A stretch of 35,672 bases of DNA, from positions 10,263-45,934 of the forward strand of contig DBLF01000080.1 in assembly GCA_002297965.1 (NCBI GenBank). The letters run 5' to 3'. Numbering within the stretch: the first letter of the stretch is position 1; the number at the start of each line of letters is the position of its first letter. The DNA comes from Candidatus Segatella papionis. Its GTDB lineage: Bacteria; Bacteroidota; Bacteroidia; Bacteroidales; Bacteroidaceae. Under the pieces are notes generated by a model. It was not told the origin of the DNA, ran no database searches, and saw nothing but the letters and a program-made list of their open reading frames with translations. Made by a program: the position numbers and the translations under genes. Positions 15,052 through 24,400 of the stretch are shown here, piece after piece.

Positions 15052-16320
15052 CTAAAGGTCTTGTCCGATGTCCGAGCGGAAGTACTTGTCGGTGAAGTGA
15101 ATCTTCTGTGCCTCGGCGAAGCTCTTCTTCAAGGCCTCGTCCTTGTCCTTGCCGTAGCTTACCACGCAGATCACACGTCCGCCGTTGGTTACCACCTTGC
15201 CGTCCTTCATGGCTGTGCCAGAGTGGAATACCACAGAGCCTTCCACGTCGTCGATGCCCTCGATAGGATAGCCCTTCTTGTAAGCCTCTGGATAACCACC
15301 GCTCACGAGCATCACGCAGACTGCGGAACGGTCGTCGAACTCGATATTGCGCTTATCCAAGTCGCCGGCAGCCACACCCTCGAAGAGATCTACGAGGTCG
15401 CTCTTCAGGCGGAGCATCACGCTCTCGGTCTCAGGGTCGCCCATACGGCAGTTGTACTCGATGACCATTGGCTCGCCCTCTACGTTGATGAGGCCGAAGA
15501 AGATGAATCCCTTGTAGTCGATGTTCTCCTCAGCCAAGCCATCCACGGTAGGACGGATGATGCGGTCTTCCACCTTCTTCATCCACTCCTTGGTGGCGAA
15601 TGGCACTGGGGTAACGCTACCCATACCACCGGTGTTCAAGCCTGTATCGTGCTCGCCGATGCGCTTGTAGTCCTTAGCCTCAGGCAGAATCTTGTAGTTC
15701 TTGCCATCGGTCAAGACGAATACAGAACACTCGATGCCGCTCAAGAATTCCTCGATTACCACACGTGCGGAAGCGTTGCCGAACATACCGCCGAGCATCT
15801 CCTTGAACTCCTTCTTAGCCTCTTCGAGGGTAGGGAGGATGAGAACGCCCTTGCCGGCACAAAGACCGTCTGCCTTCAGTACGTAAGGAGCCTTCAAGGT
15901 CTCCAAGAACTTCAAGCCTTCCTCTACATGCTCGCCGTCGAATGTCTCATACTTGGCGGTAGGGATGTTGTGGCGCTTCATGAATTTCTTGGCGAAATCC
16001 TTGCTGCCTTCCAACACGGCACCAGCCTTCGAAGGACCGATTACCGGAATGTCCTTGGTGCGAGGGTCGTTCTTGAAGTCATCGTAAACACCCTTTACCA
16101 ATGGATCCTCTGGTCCAACTACGACCATATCGACCCCGTTCTCTACGCAGAACTGCTTCAAGGTCTCGAAGTCGTCAGCCTTGATATTCACGTTCTCGCC
16201 GACATTCTGAGTACCGGCATTACCTGGAGCGATAAAGAGTTTCTCCACTTTCTCGCTCTGGGCGATTTTCCATGCTAAGGCGTGCTCGCGGCCACCGCCT
16301 CCTAACAATAAAATTTTCAT
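15052..16320 (-). CDS. purD: Phosphoribosylamine--glycine ligase
   Basis: 422 residues, the usual GARS length. The N-terminal LLLGGGGREHALAWK (residues 4-18) and FIAPGNAGT form the phosphoribosylamine-binding Rossmann-like domain. The ATP-grasp region shows GPSKAGAVLEGSKDFAKKFM, VLKADGLCAGKGV, GLNTGGMGSVTPVPF and EYNCRMGDPETE (metal-binding Asp and Glu). It catalyses ATP-dependent joining of 5-phosphoribosylamine and glycine, step 2 of de novo purine synthesis, in the cytoplasm. The family plan is complete. It is 72 bases downstream of the S9 peptidase gene on the same strand with no clear hairpin between, so the two may share a transcript. Confidence 0.95.
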   Translation of the reverse strand: MKILLLGGGGREHALAWKIAQSEKVEKLFIAPGNAGTQNVGENVNIKADDFETLKQFCVENGVDMVVVGPEDPLVKGVYDDFKNDPRTKDIPVIGPSKAGAVLEGSKDFAKKFMKRHNIPTAKYETFDGEHVEEGLKFLETLKAPYVLKADGLCAGKGVLILPTLEEAKKEFKEMLGGMFGNASARVVIEEFLSGIECSVFVLTDGKNYKILPEAKDYKRIGEHDTGLNTGGMGSVTPVPFATKEWMKKVEDRIIRPTVDGLAEENIDYKGFIFFGLINVEGEPMVIEYNCRMGDPETESVMLRLKSDLVDLFEGVAAGDLDKRNIEFDDRSAVCVMLVSGGYPEAYKKGYPIEGIDDVEGSVVFHSGTAMKDGKVVTNGGRVICVVSYGKDKDEALKKSFAEAQKIHFTDKYFRSDIGQDL

Positions 16321-16392
16321 TTGCTGTAAGTTATTGTTTTTGTGTTGTTATTGAATTCTAGTGCTTTGCCTTCGGCTATCGGAAGTTTGTTT

Positions 16393-18651
16393 TTACTTCA
16401 GATAGTCGAAGAAATACTGACTGATGCGCTCATGCAGGTGGGTGCTCTGATGACCTCTCATATTGTGAGGTTCGCCAGGGTACATGAAGAAGTCGGGCTG
16501 GGTGCCAGCTGCGATGCAAGCCTTCAGGAAGGTGAGACAGTGCTGTGGAACGACGGTCACGTCGTTGTAGCCCTGGATAATCTGGAGCTTGCCCTTCAGG
16601 TTCTTCGCTGTGTAGAGCAGCGAGGTCTTCTTGTAGCCCTCTGGGTTGGCCTGTGGGGTGTCCATATAGCGCTCGCCGTACATCACCTCGTACCAGTGCC
16701 AGTCGATGACAGGTCCGCCTGCCACGCCTACCTTGAACACGTCAGGATAGTTGGTCATCAATGAGATGGTCATGAATCCACCGAAGCTCCAACCATGTAC
16801 GCCCAGTCTGTCGGCATCCACGTATGGAAGGCTCTTCAAGTACTCCACGCCCTTCATCTGGTCTTTCATCTCTTCCTGACCGAGCTGGCGGAAGGTAACT
16901 TGCTCGAACGCCTTGCCACGGTTCTCGCTTCCACGGTTGTCGAGGATGAAGAGCAGGTAGCCCTTCTCTGCCATGTAGGTTTCCCAGCCACGGCTGCAGT
17001 AGTTCCAGCGGGCATCCACGTTGTGGGCGTGAGGACCACCATATACATATATTATAGTAGGATACTTCTTCTTTGGGTCGAAGTTCACAGGCTTCACCAT
17101 GCGATAATAGAGGTCTGTCTCGCCATCGGCTGCCTTGATGGTGCCGCAGCTATACTCAGGCACGTTGTAGCCCTTCCAAGGGTTCTCGGCGGTGAAGTAA
17201 GGGATGCGGTCGCCCAACTCGTTGTTGATAATCGCAATCTTGCGAGGCACGGTAGGAGTGGAGTAGTTATCCACGAGATACTTGCCGCTCTCGCTCAGGG
17301 TGGCGTTGTGCCATCCCTTGCCGCAATCGTCTATCATCGTGCGCTTGCCACTCTGCACGTCCACCAGGAAGATGTTGCGCTGGATAGGGGAGCACTCGTT
17401 GCTGGCGATGATGATGCTCTTGTGCGCTGGATAGAAGCCGAGCACTTCCATCACCTCGAACTTGCCGCTGGTCAACTGCTTGATTTCCAAAGATTCGGTG
17501 TTGCTAGCCATGCGGCTGCCGTGCTTGCCGAGTGTGCAGAGGTAGAGATGGTTGTAGCCATCCTTGCGGCTCTGCATGATGAAACTGTTGCTGTCCCAAG
17601 GCAGGAACTGGATAGGATGCAATGGTTCCACATACTTGTCGTCGGTCTCACGATACAGTTCGCCCGTCTTTTCGCCTGTCTCTGAACTGTAGGCAGTGAG
17701 GCGGCAGTCGTTCTGGTCGCGGTTCAACTCAAACATGTAGATGGTCTTGCAGTCTGGACTCCAAGCGATGTTGGTGAAGTAGCGGTCGGTAGGGTTGCCA
17801 GCCTTCAGATAGAGGGTCTTGCCTGTCTTTACGTCGAAAACGCCCACAGTTACCTTGTGGGAGGTCTCGCCCGTCATCGGATACTTGTCTGGGGCGGCGG
17901 TTGCGATGCAACTCTGTGTCTCAGGGTGATTGAAATAGTCGATTTCTGGGATGTTGACCTGTGGATAGTCGGTCACCATGCTCTGGTCCATGCGATAGAA
18001 GGCGAGTTTGCTTCCATCTGGGCTCCAGAAAGTACCCTTCGAGATGCCGAACTCATCACGGTGAACACTCTGTCCATATACGATTTCACGGCTTCCGTCG
18101 TTGCTGATTTGCATATTGTTGCCATCAGCGGTGCGTACCCAAAGGTTGCTGCCATTGAGGTAGGCGAAGGCGTTCTGCTGGGCGTTAGCCTCCAAGAGGT
18201 CTTCACCGTCTTCGAACTCCATCGTGCTTACGAGCTTGCGCTTCTTCCAATCCACGGTGTAGGTCTTGCTACCCTCGTTGATGACCACGATGTTCTTGCC
18301 TGCAAAGGGGAACTGAGCATTGTAGAGGGCGTGTACCTTGCGGTCCTTGGTAGGACCGATGGCCTGGTTGATGTCGTTGATGCCGAAGAGCTTGGTCTCC
18401 TTGCCTGTTTTTTTGTTCACGAGATAGCAAGCCTCTACGTCTTGGTGGATGAGCTGGTCGCCCCACCAAGTACACCAGCGGTTCTTTGCCACCATTTTGC
18501 GATAGTTGTTGCCACCGAAGTTCAGGTCTTCCAGGGTGAAAGCCTTGTCGCCTTTCTGTGCGGGAACTACCCCCTGTGCTTGCGCGTTTACCGTGCCGAT
18601 TGCCATCATAGCAGCTAGAGATAATGTGTATAGCGAATTTTTTAAATTCAT
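16393..18651 (-). CDS. S9B family peptidase, prolyl tripeptidyl peptidase/DPP IV type
   Basis: 752 residues. A Sec signal peptide (MNLKNSLYTLSLAAMMAIG...NAQAQG) indicates export. An eight-bladed DPP IV N-terminal propeller occupies roughly residues 90-520 (FWSPDGSKLAFYRMDQS, IAWSPDC). The alpha/beta-hydrolase domain holds the nucleophile GWSFGG (Ser622), acid GYNDVT (Asp697) and base GEPHNMRG (His729). The spacings 75 and 32 equal those I recall for the Porphyromonas gingivalis tripeptidyl peptidase triad (603/678/710). It would release X-X-Pro tripeptides from peptide N-termini in the periplasm or at the cell surface, feeding amino-acid fermentation. DPP IV (dipeptides) is the alternative. 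A hairpin lies 18 bases before the ATG. Confidence 0.88.
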   Translation of the reverse strand: MNLKNSLYTLSLAAMMAIGTVNAQAQGVVPAQKGDKAFTLEDLNFGGNNYRKMVAKNRWCTWWGDQLIHQDVEACYLVNKKTGKETKLFGINDINQAIGPTKDRKVHALYNAQFPFAGKNIVVINEGSKTYTVDWKKRKLVSTMEFEDGEDLLEANAQQNAFAYLNGSNLWVRTADGNNMQISNDGSREIVYGQSVHRDEFGISKGTFWSPDGSKLAFYRMDQSMVTDYPQVNIPEIDYFNHPETQSCIATAAPDKYPMTGETSHKVTVGVFDVKTGKTLYLKAGNPTDRYFTNIAWSPDCKTIYMFELNRDQNDCRLTAYSSETGEKTGELYRETDDKYVEPLHPIQFLPWDSNSFIMQSRKDGYNHLYLCTLGKHGSRMASNTESLEIKQLTSGKFEVMEVLGFYPAHKSIIIASNECSPIQRNIFLVDVQSGKRTMIDDCGKGWHNATLSESGKYLVDNYSTPTVPRKIAIINNELGDRIPYFTAENPWKGYNVPEYSCGTIKAADGETDLYYRMVKPVNFDPKKKYPTIIYVYGGPHAHNVDARWNYCSRGWETYMAEKGYLLFILDNRGSENRGKAFEQVTFRQLGQEEMKDQMKGVEYLKSLPYVDADRLGVHGWSFGGFMTISLMTNYPDVFKVGVAGGPVIDWHWYEVMYGERYMDTPQANPEGYKKTSLLYTAKNLKGKLQIIQGYNDVTVVPQHCLTFLKACIAAGTQPDFFMYPGEPHNMRGHQSTHLHERISQYFFDYLK

Positions 18652-18669
18652 GTTTTCTAGATTTTTTTC

Positions 18670-18706
18670 AAGACCTTGACGTAGTGTTTTGTTACATCAA
18701 GGTCTT
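18670..18706 (-). promoter_or_regulatory. Hairpin just before the S9 peptidase start
   Basis: Arms 18670-18683 and 18693-18706 give a 14-bp stem as minus-strand RNA (one G-U pair) with a 9-base loop, 18 bases before the ATG at 18651 and 13 bases after the upstream stop. On the minus strand it is followed by G and seven A, not U, so it looks more like a processing or regulatory hairpin than a terminator. On the plus strand it is followed by TTTTT. Confidence 0.5.
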
Positions 18707-18719
18707 TTTATCTTATCAT

Positions 18720-20309
18720 TTAATCCTCGTCGTCGAAGTCAGAGTCGTTGAAGCTTGGTTTGCTGTCGAAAGCTTTTCCGCCACGCTTGTCGCCCTTGAA
18801 GCCTCCACGCTTGCCAGCTTTCTCGAAGCGCTTGCCGAAGTCACGGCCACCCTTGCGGTCACCCTTGAATCCGCCACGCTTGTCGTCACGTTTTCCGCCG
18901 AAGCTGCGTCCGCCTTTGCGGTCGTCGTCATTGTTTCTTCTGCCTCCCTCGCCGATGCGAGCTCTTCCGCCCTTGCGGAACTCGGCGCGACGCTTCTCGA
19001 AGTCCTCCAAACGATGGCTGTGGAACTGGAAGCTGCGGATGTCTGCCTCCTCGTTCTCTGTTTCCTCGCTTACACGTTTCTTGAACTCACGCTCCTTCTT
19101 GAAGCGGTGTTTCTGTGCCATCTCTCGCTTCTCGCGCTCAGTCTTCACGATGCCGCCCTCAGAGCGGAAGTCCTTCATTTTGCCGTCGAACATCACATAC
19201 TTGCGGAACTCGCACTCCAAGCTTCCGTTATATACAGGAATCTTGATGCTTGGTTTCAAGCCAATCTGCTCGAAGCATTCCTCACGATAGCTCAATACCC
19301 AAGCCTCGTTGCCGGCGAAAGCCTTCTTGAATCGCTCGCCTATCATCTTGTAGGTGTTCAGGAGGTTAGGGGTAGAGATACGCTCGCCGTATGGAGGGTT
19401 CATCACGATGATGCTCTTCTCGGCTGGCTGGGTGAAGTCCTTGAAGTCCTGCTGTTGGATGGTGATGTCTTTGGTAAGACCAGCTGCGCGCACATTGAGG
19501 TTGGCGGTGTTTACCGCCTTCATGTCGATGTCGTAGCCGTAGATGTGGTGTGTGAACTCACGCTCCTGCGAGTCGTCGTTGTAGATTCTGTCGAAGAGAT
19601 CCTGGTCGAAGTCGTTCCACTTCTCGAAGGCGAATTCCTTGCGATATACACCTGGTGATATGTTGCGGGCGATGAGGGCAGCCTCGATGGCGATGGTGCC
19701 CGAACCGCACATAGGGTCGATGAAGTCGCATTCGCCCTTCCAGCCTGTCATGAGAATCATGCCGGCTGCGAGCACCTCGTTGAGCGGTGCCTCCACCTGC
19801 TCCTGGCGGTAGCCACGGCGGTGCAAGCTCTCGCCGCTGGAGTCGAGGCTCAGTGTGGCGTTGTCTTCTGCGATATGGATGTTGAGGCGGATGTCTGGGT
19901 TAGACACGCTGATGTTAGGGCGTGTGCCCTGCTTCTCGCGGAACCAATCGACGATGGCGTCCTTGACCTTGTAGGTCACGAAGCGAGAGTTGCGGAACTC
20001 CTCTGAATAGACCACAGAATCTACCGAGAAAGTCTTCTTGACGTCCAAGATGTCATCCCATTTGATTTTCTGAATCTCGTCATATACCTCCTCGGCAGAA
20101 CGAGCCTTGAAGTGCTTGATAGGCTTCAAGATGCGGATGGCTGTGTGCAACTGGAAGTTAGCACGATACATCATTTCCTTGTCGCCCGTGAAAGATACCA
20201 TGCGGCGACCTATTTGTACATTGTTAGCACCCAGTTGGGTGAGCTCCTCAGCCAAGACTGGCTCCAGACCCATAAAGGTCTTGGCAATGAGTTCAAATTC
20301 CTGTTCCAT
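18720..20309 (-). CDS. THUMP-domain class I RNA methyltransferase (RlmL-N/TrmN-like) with RGG-rich tail
   Basis: 529 residues from the ATG at 20309 (MEQEFELIAKTFMGLEPVLAEEL, the family's usual N-terminus); an ATG four codons upstream is possible. An N-terminal ferredoxin-like plus THUMP region (to about 150) binds RNA. The methyltransferase has FIDPMCGSGTIAIEAAL (SAM site, about 188-204) and the catalytic NPPYGER (about 296-302), as in N2-guanine methyltransferases of the UPF0020 group. A 23S rRNA or tRNA guanine is the expected target; which one is not decidable. The last 85 residues are low-complexity, rich in R, G, K, D (KRGGFKGD repeated), resembling RNA-binding RGG tails. It overlaps the cysE stop by 17 bases, so the two are translationally linked. 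Confidence 0.85.
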   Translation of the reverse strand: MEQEFELIAKTFMGLEPVLAEELTQLGANNVQIGRRMVSFTGDKEMMYRANFQLHTAIRILKPIKHFKARSAEEVYDEIQKIKWDDILDVKKTFSVDSVVYSEEFRNSRFVTYKVKDAIVDWFREKQGTRPNISVSNPDIRLNIHIAEDNATLSLDSSGESLHRRGYRQEQVEAPLNEVLAAGMILMTGWKGECDFIDPMCGSGTIAIEAALIARNISPGVYRKEFAFEKWNDFDQDLFDRIYNDDSQEREFTHHIYGYDIDMKAVNTANLNVRAAGLTKDITIQQQDFKDFTQPAEKSIIVMNPPYGERISTPNLLNTYKMIGERFKKAFAGNEAWVLSYREECFEQIGLKPSIKIPVYNGSLECEFRKYVMFDGKMKDFRSEGGIVKTEREKREMAQKHRFKKEREFKKRVSEETENEEADIRSFQFHSHRLEDFEKRRAEFRKGGRARIGEGGRRNNDDDRKGGRSFGGKRDDKRGGFKGDRKGGRDFGKRFEKAGKRGGFKGDKRGGKAFDSKPSFNDSDFDDED

Positions 20310-21234
20310 TATTGAATTCAATATCTAATAAACTTTGTTTTTCTTTTCTATATTTTTTTGTTTTTGGCTGCATGTCCTTGGTTACCCATACGTTGGCACC
20401 TACTACGCAGCCCTTGCCGATGGTAATGCGGCCTAGGATGGTGGCGTTGGCATACACGATGACATCGTCTTCGAGGATAGGGTGGCGAGGAATGCCCTTG
20501 ATAGGGTTGCCGTCCTTGTCGAGTGGGAAACTCTTGGCTCCGAGGGTCACACCCTGGTAAAGCTTCACGTTGTCGCCTATGATGCAGGTAGCACCGATTA
20601 CCACGCCCGTGCCGTGGTCGATGGTGAAATGCTTGCCGATAGTGGCCTCTGGGTGGATGTCGATGCCGGTCTCAGAGTGCGCTAGCTCGGTCATCATGCG
20701 GGGTATCAGTGGCACACCCAGCTTGTAGAGCACGTGGGCGATGCGATAGTTGGTGATAGCCTTGATGACTGGATAGCAAGAGATGATTTCTCCCTGGCTT
20801 ACAGCCGCAGGGTCGCCCTCGTAGGCAGCCTCCACGTCGGTGGCTAGGATTTTTCTGAGCTTCGGGAACTCCATGATGGCCTTGGCGGCGATGACGCCCG
20901 CCTTGGCGCGCTGACGTTGCAGCTCTGCCTGGGTCTCCGTCTCGCAGTCGTTGGCGAAGCAGAGTCCTGCCAGAATCTGTTCCGAGAGCATGGAGTAGAG
21001 CTTCTCTACTCTTACTCCGATGTGATACTTGATGGTGGAGATATTGACGGACGAATTGCCGAAATATCCCGGAAAGAGGATGGATCGAGACAGACTGATG
21101 ATGTCTTCGAGCGCCTTGCCCGAAGGAAGTGGATTTCCGTCTCTATGCTGATGGAAGAGACCTTTCAGGGATTCGGCGCTAGAAAGCTCGTCGATGGTCT
21201 CCGTCAGCTGATGAGTTAATGTATCTTTACTCAT
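20293..21234 (-). CDS. cysE: Serine O-acetyltransferase
   Basis: 313 residues from the ATG at 21234 (MSKDTLTHQLTETI). An in-frame ATG at 21294 lies upstream of the -7 box at 21265-21272 and so outside the transcript. The N-terminal helical half (SILFPGYFG, DVEAAYEGDPAA, RIAHVLY) matches the long SAT type. The left-handed beta-helix shows HPEATIGKHFTIDHGTGVVIG, GDNVKLYQGVTLGA and ILGRITIGKGCVVGANVWV, including the catalytic His of DHGTG. It acetylates L-serine with acetyl-CoA, the entry to cysteine synthesis. The C-terminus is extended and basic (QPKTKKYRKEKQS). First gene of a unit with the RNA methyltransferase, whose start overlaps its stop. Confidence 0.92.
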   Translation of the reverse strand: MSKDTLTHQLTETIDELSSAESLKGLFHQHRDGNPLPSGKALEDIISLSRSILFPGYFGNSSVNISTIKYHIGVRVEKLYSMLSEQILAGLCFANDCETETQAELQRQRAKAGVIAAKAIMEFPKLRKILATDVEAAYEGDPAAVSQGEIISCYPVIKAITNYRIAHVLYKLGVPLIPRMMTELAHSETGIDIHPEATIGKHFTIDHGTGVVIGATCIIGDNVKLYQGVTLGAKSFPLDKDGNPIKGIPRHPILEDDVIVYANATILGRITIGKGCVVGANVWVTKDMQPKTKKYRKEKQSLLDIEFNNGTGI

Positions 21235-21264
21235 TGTCTTATGTGTATCAATAAAATTCGTGTG

Positions 21265-21272
21265 CAAAGATA
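21265..21272 (-). promoter_or_regulatory. -7 box for cysE
   Basis: TATCTTTG on the minus strand, 30 bases before the ATG at 21234. Its place rules out the longer cysE start at 21294. Confidence 0.55.
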
Positions 21273-21358
21273 CGATTATTTTCTTATTTTTCAAAGAATT
21301 AGATGGGCTTTTTTGTTTGCGAGACTGATTTTTTTTAGAATCCTACTGATTTTTTAGA

Positions 21359-21437
21359 ATCCTACGGAACTTAAACGGAATATATACGGATTTTCGATGT
21401 CTATTTCCGTTTAGAATCCGTTTAAATTCCGTAGGAT
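21359..21437 (-). terminator. Long hairpin after the activase gene
   Basis: Arms 21359-21379 and 21417-21437 form a 21-bp stem with one mismatch, 5 bases past the stop at 21442. There is no U tract on the minus strand. A 20-base-period repeat of TTTTTTAGAATCCTAC (about 21331-21365) abuts it, so part of the arm has been copied next to the hairpin. Confidence 0.6.
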
Positions 21438-21441
21438 AAAA

Positions 21442-24400
21442 TCAAGATGCGATGCTGTCGAGGAAGAGCAGCAGACGGTTTGTTACATTGACCTCTGATA
21501 CGCCCGAGTCGAAGTCGAGCGATACGAGGTTAAGCTGCGGGAAGCGGTCGTGCAGACGCTTCTCGATGCCCTTCGAAATCACGTGGTTGGCGATGCAGCC
21601 GAAGGGTTGCAGAGAGATGATGTTGGTTACGCCGTCGCGGATGTAGCCCACGATGTCGGCTGGCAAGAGCCATCCTTCGCCAAACTGGGCTGCCATGCTT
21701 ACCAAGCCTTCCACATCCTTGGCATCGTCGTAGATGTTGGTGAAGTGGCGGAAATACCGGAATTTAGACGCTGCCTTGTTCACCTGGCGCAGTCTCCTTC
21801 CGATGAGCGTCTGGTAGGCTCCCTTCACTACGAAGTCGGGCACTCGGGTGCAACTCAGACGCATGTGCTTCTGTACCTCCACGTTGACGAATTCCTGCAG
21901 GAAGAACGGGGCGAGCAGCGGCGGTACCACCTCGATGCCCCGGGATATGATTTGCTTCTCCAGATACTGATGGGAGAAGGGGTTGAACTTCAGGAATATC
22001 TCGCCCACGATTCCTACCTTCGGCAGGTCTCGGTCGAGGGTGTTCGTATCGAATTCCTTGGCAGCTTTCTCCAGAAGCTGGATGAGTTCCTTGGCGGAGT
22101 TGTGGGAGATAGGCTCGTCGATGAGGCGCATGTACTTGTCGCGCAGCTCCTTGGCGATGCCCGCCTTGCGTTCTCTCACGATGCAGGCGTTGTACATCTC
22201 GTTGATGGCGTCGCCATAGAGGATGGCGGTGACGATGATTTGCGAGTACTTGAGCCAAGGCACGTTGAAGCCCTCCTGCTCGTTGTAGTCTTGCTTGTCG
22301 TCGGTGTTGCCCGATGCCTCGCCCGTGGAGGCTGTCACGCCGAGGGTTATCAGCGGAACGTCCTGAAAACCATTCGATACCATGGCTCGCTTGATGAGTC
22401 CGGCGTAGTTGGTGGCACGGCATTGTCCGCCCGTCTGGCTCATCACCACGGCGGTGTTCTGGAGGTCGTATTTGCCAGACTTCAACGCCTTGATGATGTC
22501 TCCCACGATGAGGGTGGCAGGGTAGCACACCTCGTTGTTGGCAAACTTCAATCCTAGCTCGGCGCTCGCCTCGTCGCTCATCGGGAGCACCTGCACATTG
22601 TAGCCTATCAGCTTGAGGATAGGCGGGATGATAGGGGTGAGATACTCCGTCATGAATGGGGCGAGTATCGTGCGGTGTACGTCCTTCTTCTGGAAGACTT
22701 TTGTCTGGGTAAGTGCGGTATTCTTCACTCTTCGTTCTTCAATCTTCACTCCCTTGAGGCTTTCCACGAGCGAGCGGACACGGAGCTTGAGGCTTCCGAT
22801 GTTGCTCACGTCATCGATTTTCAAGAGCGTGAAGGGTTTTCCGTGACGCTTCATGATGTCACGGATTTCGTCTTGTATAAAACTGTCTGGACCGCAGCCG
22901 AAGCTGGTCATCTGCACGAAATGCACGTCGTTGCCTTGCTCGGCAGCCCACTGCGCCGCCTTCATGATGCGGTTCATATAAGCCCATTGCTTTACGAGAT
23001 AAGTCTCAGCTACGCAATGGCTTGGGTCGCTCTTGTCGTTTTCCGTGTCGGGCGTGCTTCTTGCGATATCGTCGCTGATGACGTTCACGCCAAGGTTGGC
23101 TATCATCTCTGATAACTTGTGCTGGATGAGGGGGTCTGTATGGTAAGGGCGACCGGCGAGGAGGATGGTCAATTTGCAATCCGCGGCAAAGGAGCTATGT
23201 CCAAGAATCTCCAGGGCTTTCTCCTTGATGTCCTTGTTGTATTTCTCTTGTGACTTTATCGCCTCTTGCAGGGCGACTTTCGCCATCTTCTTGCTCACAC
23301 CCAATTCGTGGAGATATTCTACGATTTGCTTCTCCAGGGCCTTCGGCTGGGCGAAGTTTATGACAGGGGAGTCGATAGGCTTCTTGAGGTCGATGACACT
23401 CTTGATGACGTCGCTATAGCCCGATACCACAGGGCAGTTGAAGCTGTTCAGTGTGTTGTCGGGGTCGTCGTTGTGCTCATACACCACGTATGGCATCAAG
23501 ATTCTATCCACCTCGGGGTTCTCGTTCAGTTCCTTCAGATGGCTGTGGGCGAGTTTGGCAGGGAAGCAGATGTTGTCGCTCATCACCGTGTTCAAGGCTC
23601 CCTCGTACCTGCTAAATGTGGATTCCGAGGAAAGTACGACATCGAAGCCGGCATGACGGAGAAGGGCATTCCAAAAAGGAAATTCCTCATACATATTGAG
23701 GATGCGAGGGATGCCTACCTTTACGTAGCGTTTTGTTACATCAAGGGGGTCAACTGTCTTTCTATCAAATAGTAAGCGATATTTAAAATCGTAGATATTT
23801 TTCCCCTTTATCTCGTTTCTTCCTTTGTTGTTGAACACACGTTCGCACTTGTTGCCCGAGTAGAATTTGTTGCCGCCCGCAAAGGTGTATCGAGATACAA
23901 AGCAATGGTTCTCGCAACCCTTGCACTGCAATTGCTTCGTCTCGTAGTGGGCGAGGCTCAGGAGGTCGTCGATGGTTCTTGCCGATTTATTTTCAGTTTC
24001 TGTCAAGTCTTGTCGGTGTAAATCTTTTTGCGGAATCTTCGCGAGATGAGCGGCGTGCAGGGCGCAGCCGTAGGCACCCATCAGCTCAGGCATGTTGCTT
24101 CGAGCCACCTCGGTGTGTGTGAGAAGTTCGAAGGCACGCACCACGGCATCGTTTCTCATCGTTCCACCCTGCACCACTATCTTGCCTCCCAGGTTCTCGT
24201 TGCCATGGAGCTTCAGCACCTTGTATAGGCAATTTTTGATGACGGAGTAGGAGATGCCAGCCGAGATGTCAGCCACGGATGCCCCTTCGCGGAGTACCTG
24301 CTTCACCTTCGAGTTCATAAACACGGTGCATCGGGTGCCCAGGTCGCAAGGAGCCTTCGACTGGCAGGCGAGCTTGGCGAAGTCGCTCACGTTGTAGCCC

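Noticed and set aside
15061..16278. A 405-codon open frame on the plus strand opposite purD
   Set aside because: It mirrors purD codon structure, has no recognisable domain, and the minus-strand frame has complete GARS motifs.
18624..19658. A 344-codon plus-strand frame opposite the RNA methyltransferase
   Set aside because: It is a shadow of the low-complexity tail and methyltransferase domain; the product is a Leu/Val/Ala-rich string with no family resemblance.
21235..21294. Longer cysE start at 21294
   Set aside because: It lies upstream of the -7 box that should drive the gene.
21550..22557. A 335-codon plus-strand frame opposite the activase 3' part
   Set aside because: High-GC codon-position effect of the real minus-strand gene; no start signal or family.
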